Source of the DNA: Epinephelus fuscoguttatus
Taxonomy: Eukaryota > Chordata > Actinopteri > Perciformes > Serranidae
DNA: 64,000 nucleotides
Direction: 5' to 3'
Assembly (NCBI RefSeq): GCF_011397635.1
Contig: NC_064775.1
Span: 11,868,952 to 11,932,951 of the forward strand
Part shown: in pieces, positions 39,331-51,280 of the stretch
How positions within the stretch are numbered: position 1 is the first letter of the stretch
How the letters are laid out: each line of letters opens with the position of its first letter
Program-made: the position numbers and the translations under genes
Notes under the pieces: model-generated
Databases searched by the model: none
What the model was told of the DNA's origin: nothing
Seen by the model: only the letters and a program-made list of their open reading frames with translations

Positions 39331-42095
39331 AACTCAAATTTACGATGTCATAGGGTTAAAGGTCTGGAGTTGCTCCACAGACAATGAATTGGGAACGATG
39401 TTACAGATGACACTGAGAGCAGCCAGGGGAATGTTCTGAGTATATGGGTACATTTTCTGTTTCAGAACTGAGAACAGTACAACACAATAGAGCTAAAAAA
39501 AGGTAGGTAGGTAGTGTTCCTCTTAAAGTGCCAGTTCTACTGCTGGCCTGTTGCTGTCGTTGACAAGTCAACAATAAATAATCTTCTTCGGAATAAATTT
39601 GACTCCTGTGTGAACGAACAATGGTGAATGAACAAGGTAAGCGACACAACTGCATTTTAACATTGGTCATAGTGGTGAAGAGGACCACTGATGAATCTAA
39701 TAGTTTCATCTCTAGAAACGTCATTGACCTAAAAGAAAAACTTGTTTTCTACTTGCTATTTTTTCTACTAGCACTTTCTGTCTTCCTCTGTTAGATTAAC
39801 AATGGAGACCAGTAATAAAAAAATGAAACTGAGATGACTCAAAAACATTAAAGCAAACTCCATATGCTGAGGTAGACAATGAGTAATGGTTTGGAGCTCT
39901 GGCAAAAGCTAGTGGACCTCGAATTCAGTCTACTATTTGAAAAGTTGTGAATTTGATGATCAAGACCCGTAGAAAGAATCAAATTAGCGTAATAATTTTT
40001 ATGAATTAATTGTTATTTCATTTATTTTAAAGCTTTTCAAATGTGCGTATTTTCTGTTGTTTTTTTCAGCTTTGGAACAGAAATTGAAAAGTCGTGATTC
40101 AGAGTCACTCATTGGCTCTGCCTGGAGCTTTCAACCACTTCTCATTTGCTCAGTTACTGTATCTGTTTTTCATTATAGTCTTTGTTCTCAGTTATCTCAC
40201 AAAGGAAGACCTTGCGATGCAGTTGAAAGGTCTAGGGGGAAAAAAGTAGTAAGTGGTTCTTGAGTTCAGATTCTTTTTAAATTAAACTACTTTTTCAATC
40301 TTTCTCAATCATTCTTGAACGACTTGGTTGGCAGAAGAATGCAACTCTTCATCAGATTAATGAAACAGCAGCTTTTAAAGCAGTGCTTATACAATTAATC
40401 TTCCATAAACATGCCATGTATTATTGAAAAAGGTGAATTTTCATGACAAATCACAAAAAAATTGTCCACCCCTGGACAGTTTGTTGCCTCCGAGAGCATT
40501 GATTTTCTCTTTTCGGTCGGAATATGCAAGGACCTCTTCCCTGTCAAATCCGAACAGTCGACATGAAGTACTTGGGATCGCCTTGACTCAAGTTTCACTC
40601 TTTAAAAATGCAGTCCTCAGTGCAAAAAAAAATCTTAAGCCCCTAATTTTGGCCTGGAAAGCACATATAGCATGCAAAAATGAAAAGAAGTGCCAAATCA
40701 TGCAGATGGTTTAATCCCAGCCTCATAACATTGGATTTATTCCCCATTGAATTTAAGCCCTCGCTGCATTCGAAGATAAAACGGTCATTTGTCAAACGCC
40801 GCCAAAGGAAATTCTCATCAAAACAGAACACACAATGGTCATTTCCTGCTGCCTTTCTGCTTACATGTAGTCGATTGATTAATTGATTATGTTACAGGCT
40901 ACTTACTGAGAAATACTGATGACATTAAATGATCAGCTTTAGTAGAGGCTATGATTAAAACAGCCATATTGGAGCTCTAATAGAGTGCTGAAGTGATCAG
41001 CAGTTGGGTTGCTGTGCTACTAAATTAGTAATGTTAATGGGAGTAATGAGGCATGATTGGAAATACAAGTTGAGCTACTGCATGAGCAGCATATTTAAAT
41101 TAGTTTGGGCTTTTTAAGCATGCTTTTGTGTCTTGATAATTGCAGAAACTATGTAATCTTTTTCTTTTGGTCGCTAAATTACCTTGAGGGCATTTTTTTT
41201 CTTTTGTTGTTGCCAAAGGAACAAGAAGGAGAGAGGGTTTGTCGTTGAAACCTCACATTTGGTCTCTCCAACAAACCCTCAAGGGGGTTTCAAGGTTCAG
41301 CTTTGGACTTTACACTCTCACACAATGCAGCGTTGATGGTTCATTCGTGGGTGGAACATAAATCCAGTTCCTGATAATTAACTAGCACCCTCAGAGCAGA
41401 CGCAGCGTTTTCACCAAGTATTACCTTCTAATTTTAGCGTGGAAAGACAATGGGGAAATTCAGCGGGAGGACGTCAGTGAAAATTCAACCATCTGGACAT
41501 TCTTGCATACTGGTGGGAGGGTGATGATTTATTTTCAGCAACCTCTCGAGCTGAATAAGAGACGCCTACTGCTTGAAAATCCGCAGAGAGGAAGAGATAT
41601 GAGAGAGGCTTTTGTGAGCAACAAATCCCAGAATTAAGAGCCATCTGAAAGGAAAACACCGTCCAAGCTCTAATTACAACTCAAAAGACAGGAACATATA
41701 TAGCCGTGCACATGTAAAGGTCCCAGACACAAATGCTATTACTATCATTATGACTGTTTCAGCAGCTAAGGCAGATAATTAAATGTAAATGTATGATTAT
41801 GTCAGACTTTAAAAGATGATTTGAAGATGTTTTCTTATGCTCCTTTTTGATGTTATCCAGGATGCAAAAAGATGTCAAGTTTATTTTGTTTAGGACAAGA
41901 ATAATAGCCATTTGTCACAGAATTGCTCAGGTTTACAGCAAAAACCTTTCTTTATATCATGAAGTGTCTCTGATCCATAGCTGCTCTACTGCCTCATGTC
42001 CACAAGATGGCAGTATTACCTTTGGCCTTTTAATACCAGCAGGGCAGATCAGCAGCAACACAAACATCCAGCATCATTTTCTCTGCTTTTAGAGG

Positions 42096-42100
<5 letters not shown>

Positions 42101-42129
<29 letters not shown>
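42101..42129. repeat. poly-A tract
   Basis: 29 consecutive A. No LINE or gene body was recognised directly upstream. Confidence 0.95.
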
Positions 42130-42130
<1 letters not shown>

Positions 42131-43822
42131 CAAACAAGACGCAGTGTTGAATAACCTTGAAAAAGGACGCAGCGTTTCATGCCATGAATCCAAGGTGCCT
42201 CTCAGCGCACTTTGTGATCCTCAGTCACAATCATCACACACGTGTCAGCTCGCGCCGCCACAAACTTTGGACTTGATCCATCTAATTAACAGATTCAGAA
42301 AACTGTCGGACGGCGGAGGCTCAGAGACATTCCAGGAAATGTCACGGCACTTGGTAATTTCAGCGGTGGACTTGATCAAAAGGCCTTTGCAGAGCAGCAT
42401 ATGGTGCACTTATACCCATATGAGTCTTAATGCAAATGATGCCCAGAAAATTGTGCAGGAAAGTGGCATAATTATAAGCCATTGAAAGTCCATTGTCATT
42501 CCTGTCTGAGAGGTCTCTCTTGAAAAATCAGGAGCTGATGGAAACCCCTCTAAGTACCTGAGATAGAGCCGGAGGGGGAAAATGACTGGGCCTGGGCTGC
42601 CATTATGCCATGGTAGCGCAATTATATCCAATGATTGGCAGCAGCATAAATTAGCCTCTGTCTTCATGGTGTGGTTTACTTTTTGTTTCCAACCACTGCT
42701 AAGGTATCCGTTTTTCACATGGTGGAGAAAAAAAAGCTGTAGCGCTCTCTTTCGCCAGCTGTTCTCAGTAAAAAACAAGACATTATTTCACAGTTTTTCT
42801 CTGTAATTATTCCCTTTACTACCCCAGTTTATTTCTCTGCCCGATGCAAATGCATCCTCTCGCGGCCTGAACACCAGAGATTCATGTTTGTGGTGGGAAC
42901 CGCAGAGCACCAGCTGTCCTTTAAAAAAGAGACAGCTAAAAAAAAAACCCACACACACAGTTGATGTGAAATGTCTTCCTCCCTACTCGTCCCCAATCAT
43001 CAATAATTCACCGGCTTCGACATTTGAACTAATTATGGTGCACCAATGGCCTATTTGAGCAGGGTCCTGTCAGATGAAAGCTGCTAGGTCCTTCCTGTCA
43101 GCGGTGCAGGCAGCAGAATGAAGCGACAGCAGTGGAGGCTGAAGCCATTAAAATGAATGGAAAGCACCTCTAACAATCATACACCTCTGACACACACATA
43201 CACACACACTTTAAGATTGTCCTTTGCCGCCTCACACACACACTCACAGATGTACCACACTGACACACACAAATAAAGAAAAAAAAAACATGAATTGCTG
43301 CCTCACACACACCCACACTCATACAGACATGCATAAACATGATGTGCTACAGTAGCTCACACACACATAAACACACACAGTGACGTGCCCGCCACCTGTG
43401 TGGGTTGTTTGGCCTCCTCATCCAGACCTCTCTGGTTTTAATTAGCCTGCTGCTGAAGTGTTTTCCTTTTTATATTCTCTGAAGGGCGATGATAACGGCT
43501 ACAGCCGAGATGGAGGCTCTCTGCTGGTTTGTTTCATTAGGGAGAGCATAATGACCCTGCAATCACAACACCAAGAAAATACCTACCCTGATAATTATTT
43601 TCCTCCTAATGCTTTATACTCTGCTATGGCTTTTGTCATCAGTGTCTCAACAACTGAAAGGATTTATAACAACAATAATGAGGAGAATCATCCTCACGTT
43701 AAAACTGAGTTTTCAATTTTGGTCGAAAATGGCCCAAATGTATCAAACTGATAAAAACGATACACAGATGGATGAATGCTAAAATGAGTTTTATCGGTAA
43801 TTTATATTTATATTCCTGTCAC

Positions 43823-44240
43823 TTAAAGGAATAGTTTGAAATAATCGAGTTAGATGGGAAGATCGATACCAATCTCATACTGTACACTTAATATGAAGCT
43901 ACAGCCAAGAGATAGTTAGCTTAGCTTCGCACAAAGAGTTGGAGCAAAAAACAGCTAGCCTGGCTTTGCCCAAAGTTTAAAAAATCTGCCTACCAGCATT
44001 TCGAAAACTCATAAATTAAAATGTTGCATAGGCTACATTGACAATAAACCAATGTAAAACAAAAACTGCTCGCTGCCTCGCCCTTTTTCCAGTCTTAATG
44101 CTAAGCTAAGCTAATCGGCTGCTGGCTCTAGCTTGATAATTAGCGTATAGACACTGAAGTGACTTACAGGAAGCTGGTTTCAGCAAAAATGCTCCCATAT
44201 ATCCACTGTACACTACCTGCTCAGTAACAAAGGGCAGAAA
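43823..44240 (+). repeat. teleost interspersed repeat copy
   Basis: Opens ttaaaggaatagtttgaaat, then gttagcttagcttcgcacaa, acagctagcctggctttgcc and tctgcctaccagca. Same family as 47401-47710. Confidence 0.65.
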
Positions 44241-44488
44241 AAACTAATTAGCAGTGAACTAGCTGGCTGGTAAAGAAACTGAAGCATTTAGCAGATTCAG
44301 ATATTACCCTCCATAGTTCGTGGAGACCAAAACAGAGCTAGAAGTAGAGTGAATATTGGACAGTTTCGTCAGATGGCCACAAACATGACTATAAATTATG
44401 CTAATATAGCTTAAACCTGCATTCATTTGATGTTGTAATAATCGGAAAAATGAGTTCCCCTAACGCCATAACGCCAACGCCATGATAT

Positions 44489-45056
44489 AAGCTGTGTCTC
44501 AATTCAGGGGCTGCAGCCTTTGAAGGACGCGGCCTTTGTGGTTGACGTCAGCCATGTCCTTTGAAGACCGCATCAGCCATACCGAATGGTCTCCGAAATG
44601 GGACGGTCTGGTCTGCGGAGGATTTCCTGGTTGTATCACCAGTTGTTGCACTTGAGGAAAGGAGTAAACTAATAAGTTAGTTAGCACTAAATCATGGACC
44701 CAGTGATTTTTATTATATATATATATATATGTATATTTTTTAATACTTGAGGAGATGATTCACCGCTGGAGACACCGTCGTTTGATATATTTCAGGCTGA
44801 TGGACCGTTTTCAGGTAAACTTATTAAATTAAGATTGCTTAAGCTGTGTGCTTTTAGCTAACAGTAATGTTAGCACCAGTAACTGTTAGCTGGTTAACAA
44901 CTGTCAGTTAACTTAACTTAATATATAATCGTCACCTGCGTGCAATGCATTTGAAGGAGCCTTTTAAATGGGACAGCCTTGGTTGCGCCAATGTGACGCA
45001 ATCGGTCCTTAAATGCAGCCTTCGAAGGCTGCAGCCCCTGAATTGAGATACAGCTA
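44489..45056. mobile_element. non-autonomous DNA transposon with long perfect inner TIR
   Basis: The left end tctcaattcaggggctgcag (continuing ccttTgaagg) and the right end (ccttcgaaggctgcagcccc, then tgaattgaga) are inverted copies for about 30 bases with one or two mismatches. The interior is AT-rich with no transposase. Confidence 0.8.
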
Positions 45057-47400
45057 TTATATTACACAGGAACATGGCAGACAAGAGTAAAATGTTTGGT
45101 TAAGAAACTTCATATTAATTCACAAATTTCAAATTAATTTTTGCTGAAACAGAATTTGTAATATTGTATTAGGATGTAACCGGTAGTTTTTGTCGTAGCG
45201 TAACTCAGATTAGTTAGAAAAATTATTTACTAGCATTAACCTTGATAACAAGTCAGGTAAATCAATATTTTAATGGTTTTAGGGAATGTACTAGTGCAGC
45301 AACAAGTCTGGAATAAATTTATTTTGTATTGTAAAGCTGTAAACTGTTTCACCATACTTGGGTAGCAACATGAATCTACACTGGGATGTCTGAGCAATAA
45401 AATACAACGCAGTATTGCAGCATTGGAAAAATGACCTCCCAACTCCAGAAATGGGACCATCCAAGGAGCATATGAATGCAGCATAAGTCTAAAGAGTTCG
45501 CTTCCTCAACCCTATTAAAGAGCTGGATTTCCATAGTAACAATGACTGACAAAAAAAAAAGAGGCAAACCTGGCATCTGCTAACAAAATTATGAAGCCAG
45601 CAAAGAGACAAGAGAGGTCTTAGAGACCAAAGGGTAGTACTTTACCCAGAATACATAACAAAAAAGAAGTGGACTTTTTAAAACTAAATGAGCTTTGATG
45701 TCGATTTGAAGTCTCTTGTTGTGCAACCAGCAGCACTAAGGTCAGATATTTCAGATGATCAGTGAAATGTTGGCTTCCATGGTTCTTGTGGCGTACAAGA
45801 AGTCACAGCAGACTAAATAAATGGATGTAAAAAATGAATAAACTTCTTGACCTAATTTTCTTGACCTTGATTTGGCAAGTTTGCTTACAATTATGCTTTT
45901 ATGGAGGGACTGCCAGTTAAATTAACTTGCTACAACCAAGCTGTTGGAAGCTCTAGGACGTCCTGTGCTTACACGACAGAAGCAGCTATTTGGATCATCA
46001 GGTTTCCGTGGGAGATACAGCGGGGTGTCATCGACGTAGCAGCAAAACAAAACGCTATGGATTATGCGGCAGAGTGGGAGTATGAGGAGGAGGATGAGTT
46101 GGTTATATAGAAAGCTGAATTGGAAAGGTAGGAGTCGAGGCTTTCCAAAGCTGGATTTGGGTCAACAGAGCATAGAAATCTGGTTTTCTGTGTTCGCAGT
46201 GGCAGGGTGAAGCAGTGGGGTTGCTGCCAAGGGTTTATTGATATCTTAAGGTGAAGCAGCACAGATGAAAATAGTGACTGTGGTTTCAGTTTTGAGATAC
46301 GATAATGGTATCTTGCCTCTATACCTACTGCAGTTTCATGAGATATATTACACAACACTTTAATTCACTAAAAATGACATATTTTTTTAATGTGCTGTGC
46401 CAGACAAGCACAGCAGGACTGGAATGCAGTCACAATAATAAAGCGGTTTATATTTGTGTTCATATTTTACATTTTCATTGTTCACCATATGGAGCCTTAA
46501 TGCGATGTCAAGCGTTACAGCCCCGGCATTGAGATAATGACGCCAGAAAAAATTGTTTTGCCGCCGAAACATCTGTAATCGGCTATCGACATGTCCTCAA
46601 TAGCAGAGGTATGTGTGTGTGTGAGGCAGCAATTCATGCTTGTGTGTGTGTGCATTTGTGGGTGTAACAAAGCTAATCTCCTGTGTGTGTGAGAGAGAAA
46701 CATCCCAAAGATGCACCTGCTGTGGGTAATTCCTCCAGCGTGTGTTCATGTCCTCTTATTATCTTCATTTTCTTTCTCTGAATCAGCTTCTCATTAATTT
46801 GACAAAGAATCAATCACTCATTCGAGCACAGGCTACAGCACATCTGACACTATGAATAGCTTATGACGCATATTTGCCTGCTTATACAGTACACTCATAG
46901 AAAGCCACTATAAACCTATGCTATATCTTTACTTCTCTGAATGCGCTGGACTGTTGTATTTACGGGTTGTATAATCTTCATTTCTTTATGTCTGCCTCTT
47001 TTCCTCTGTAGCTACAGCAAGCAAAGTTCCCCACAGACATAATTAAAATTTTATCTGAACTTAACTAATCTATTTAGAAGACACAACCATGTAGAGAAAT
47101 GTATTATAGTCAAATATGAATGGATACACAGATCATATAATAGACTGAGTTTCTTGTGTCGACGGAGTACAATGGGCAGCTCTCATGAACAAGACTAATT
47201 AAACAAAAAAAAAAAAAGATGTGAATTAATCTCTCCAACAAAAATATACTGAAATTGACACATGCTTTAATCTTTTCATGTTTTTGAGAAAGACCAAACT
47301 AAAGAGGTCATCAAAGTGCTAATAAATTAGGCAATTCTGCATGACAACTATGGGATGGTTAAGGTGAGGCAAATATTATGGTTGCGGCTAATAAACTAAG

Positions 47401-47710
47401 TTTAAAGGAACAGTTCAACATTTTGAAAAGTATGCTTGTTGGCCTTTCTGATGAGAGTTAGATGAGAAGACAGAAACCACTCTCTTAGCTTAGCTTAGCT
47501 TAACATAGCATAGCATAGCATAAAGACTGGAAGCAGGGGGAAACAGCTAGCCTGCCTGCTATCCAAAGGTTAAAAAAAAAGTCTATTTGACAGCAGTTCC
47601 AGAGCTCACGAATTAACACATTATTTCCTGTTTGATTAATTTGTACAAAAGCCTAAGTATAAAAAATGCAAAACATGGATATACAGGGAGTTATGTGCCA
47701 AACTGTAGCC
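47401..47710 (+). repeat. teleost interspersed repeat copy with tagct/catag tandem units
   Basis: Opens ttaaaggaacagttcaacat, then runs of ttagc and atagc pentamers (47485-47525), then gactggaagcagggggaaac and agctagcctgcctg. Truncated at the 3' side. Confidence 0.7.
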
Positions 47711-47859
47711 ATTCTTGGATTGGATTTACTTCTCTAGGGGTGGTGGGATTATTTTAACACACTGGCATTGGCACTGGATGCATCAATCATGAGGTGCGAC
47801 TCATTCGTCAGATGACTGAATGGATCGTAACATCCACCAGACCAGCTGGGGTTACAAAT

Positions 47860-48130
47860 TTCTGTCCAAACCTGACCCAAGACTAGTGACCCAACGTGAC
47901 CCAAACCTGCCAAGAAATCTGTCCCAAGCCCAACAGAGTTGACGTAAGCTGAAGCAGAGTTTGTGTGCTGCCTTCATGCGGTGTCACGCAAACAACAAAC
48001 CAAACTGAACTCATGTCAAGTAGGCCAAACCCGATCCAAACCAGAACATTATTTGTAAATATTTGTCCGAACCTGGCCCGTCTCATCAGGTCGTGTCGGA
48101 TCTTTTCAATTGCTGTCAGGCTCGAGACAC
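47860..48130. repeat. degenerate gacccaaacc-rich repeat
   Basis: Many variants of gacccaa(g)cctg, gtgacccaac and cctggcccg occur in about 270 bases, resembling the interior of old teleost DNA elements. Limits uncertain. Confidence 0.4.
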
Positions 48131-48517
48131 TGTTTGTTATCTGTGTTCCCTGTTTCCTAATACACCTGATATGAATCTAGGACATCATGTGTTCAAAACT
48201 ACCGAAAAAAAAGTTGAATTATATAAACACTGGCAAGGACTTGACTCCGTTTTTACACTCTCAGGATTAACGCTGATGCTCCTGCCGTGTGTTAAATCGT
48301 CCAAGTCGCTTCTCCAGGTGTATCTGAACACCTCGCTCCTTTCATCACGCCTGGCAAACCTGCCCGCTATCACATAATTAAATAAGATTTATATCATCAC
48401 ATAGAATAATTCTGTGTGGGCTGATGGTGAATGTTGCTATAGCCAACTTTCCCCCCTTTTTTGCACCAGCCCACTCGCACAGTAATTGAGATACTGGCAT
48501 AACTGAATATACAAGGG

Positions 48518-48538
48518 AAAAAAAAAAAAAAAAAAAAA
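48518..48538. repeat. poly-A tract
   Basis: About 21 consecutive A. Confidence 0.9.
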
Positions 48539-50930
48539 GTGGTGTGGGTGTGAAGATGTCCACGGTTGAGTGGCCAAATGCAACCCACTCAAAGAGGCAA
48601 TTGTGAAAGTACTTATCAATAAATTTCAATGGGCATTTGTGACACAAGTATAATTGGCTTTGCATGTAGTCAGATTTACATATATGATGAAAGATTGATG
48701 ACAGATTTCACTCGGCTACACATTTTTCATTCACTAGTATTTTTAGCACTTGTAGCAACATCTAGTGAAATCAAACTAATCTGAGGGTGGCCTTCGTAGT
48801 TTTTTGAGTATTCTTTGCCACAATACATTCATAATATCAAAAAGAAAGGCAGCATATTCTTGTGGCCCCTGTAATTACACCAACAGCTCTTCAGTGTATT
48901 AATAGGCTCGTTGCTAATGATACTGTACGAGGGAGGGGACGCCTCACAATAACTTACATCACAGCTTTGGCTGAATTGAAATGCCAACATGCAGAATGTG
49001 AATAATTGTGTTTGCTGCTAAGAAAAGGTGTCTCCTTCCTTCCTGATTTGATTGGGTTAATTTTCTAACTATAAGACACTCAGGGACCTCCGCCAACGCT
49101 GAGCAACTCTCCAAAGAAATAGCTCCTAACACTTCAGACTCAAGTTAAACTTGGCCTCTGCAAACTTATCCAAAACTTTTGGTTTCAAGTCTTTTTTTTT
49201 TGCTAGTTTTATAACAACGGCTACAAGGTGATAATCATCTAGTGGCAGAAATCCCAGATCTGGATCACCACCAAAGGCGAATCAATTGTTGCTGAGTCCA
49301 AAGCCAATCTGTCCAACAATATCCACTGAAGGACGTTCAAACGGTTTGAAACATAACCTTGAAAAGGTGGATATAAGAGCTAATGTTGCTCCAGTGAAAC
49401 ATCCTGCTAAAGGTGCAAACCTGTAGCTCCTTTTCAGATGCATGACGATTTGCAACATGTGCACAGGCTGTTTTTCAGCTGCAAGCGAACACGGCTGAGG
49501 TTCCCTTCTGGCATCCATAAAGCATTACACACACTTTAATGTGAAATGCAAAGAGGCCAGGAACAAAAAAGTAAGTTATCGGGAGATTTTTAGGAGTTGG
49601 ACATGCCAGGAATTCACCAAATGTTTGAGTAGGAACTAAAAACAGACTGCTTTAGTAGATGTAATCCAAACATGTCTTGCCAGCTGGAAACAAGGGACCA
49701 CATAGAGAACAGGCTGCAATGAAGTGCCTCGTTTTATTTCTTGCAGTCTGTCCAGAAAACACTGTCACATGATCTTATTGACTGTGTGGATAAATATGAA
49801 GTCAATCTAAAGGACGCTAGTCACAATGTTTTCAGCACTGGACCTGCGATGAGGACATTTCTGGCAGATTCCTTCGCTGACTCCGTAGCCCCTGCATTGA
49901 TGTGTGACAAGATACCCGCCACTGTTCAGTCGCTCACGCCGTGTGTTCAAGGCATTATGGGATGTTGTACTGGCAGAGCAGAGGGCTGATGGAAGACAGT
50001 CGCAATCGCCCTCTTCTCATTAGACGCAGGGCTGTCTGTGCTCATTAGGCCAGCGGCAGCACAGTGGGGATCTATTCTCCTGAGGTGACCAAAGGTGCTT
50101 ACACAGACCTTGTCACAAGACTGACATGACCTTTTTCTGGCTCATGCACGGCAAGAAAAGCAAAAATCCTAATTTCGCAGGATGAGGCAAGAGAAGTCCT
50201 ATTTTGCCCCCCAAATCTGAAAATCTGCCCAGTTTTGCATCAGCATGCAAACTTTGTAAGCTGTTGGTTCACTTTTTACAAAAGTCAACAAAGACTTCTT
50301 CCTGTGAATTTATCAGCAATTCAAACGATTGCGATTCAGGTTTTAATCTAAGCACAAAAGCCAGACCTTGCCATTAAGACCTATGAAATAAAGGCATGCT
50401 GAGCAGCGACAGAGCGGCTGAATAGATGTCTGGAAGCAATCTATGAAAGATGGCTGATCAATGGCCGCAAAATAAAATGGGAGATGAAAAGATGTCTTTT
50501 AAGGCTCATGAAAAGGGAACTTGTTGGAGGGCGTTTTGTTCGGCTTTCCATTTTTAACCTCAATCATCTGAGCACAGCATACATGAAAGGGGAAAGCGGT
50601 AATACTATAGCCTACTGTGGCTTTCTTCCTCTGATGTAAAGTGCTGCCAAGACTTTATTGTGGCTGTATACATTTCAATGTATGAACTGTATGTTATGTT
50701 AATGCTGCATATACATTTCTGTCTCGGCTATAAGTGCTTTTATGCATTCAGAAGACTTTTTTCATTGAATACTTGACATTTTTTGCTTATACACAGATAA
50801 ATATGCTGACACAGCCTGCTTGAAAGAGTAAATCTTAATGATAATAAAATGTAGACATTACATCAGTCCTCAACGGTATTAGGTGCAGATGCCCAGTGAC
50901 TGATCCTCCTGTATGCAACACAGGTGCCTT

Positions 50931-51280
50931 ACACTGTGTTCACACAGGGATAACATACCCAGCTACAATATTGCCAGCCCCATTTTAACACCACATTTCG
51001 CAGCCCTGTGTGCAACGCAATGCACAGAAAGCTAGCATAGTGCGAGCTAACTGAGCTAAATTAAACAGTATCACAGCTAGACACAAAACATATATGATTG
51101 GTTGACGCTTCACCGCCTCATTCGAGCGCTGAAAAAAGTTGAGGGCAGCTCAACTTCGACTGCACGTCACGGCTGTCCACAGCGACAGAAACGTGACAGG
51201 CGTCCATTTGTAGCTTCATGTCACCAGCCTCCATTCAAAATGACTGTTGCTGTGTCACTTGTAGTGTGAACACAGCATGA
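50931..51280. mobile_element. short-TIR non-autonomous element
   Basis: ctgtgttcacac near 50934 recurs inverted as gtgtgaacacag near 51264-51275. The interior has no coding capacity. Confidence 0.55.

Noticed and set aside
42101..42129. Poly-A tract as the tail of a processed pseudogene
   Set aside because: No spliced-gene sequence or target duplication could be seen upstream.
49741..49989. 82-codon plus-strand frame in the gene-free region
   Set aside because: No domain, signal peptide or splice context. Probably chance.
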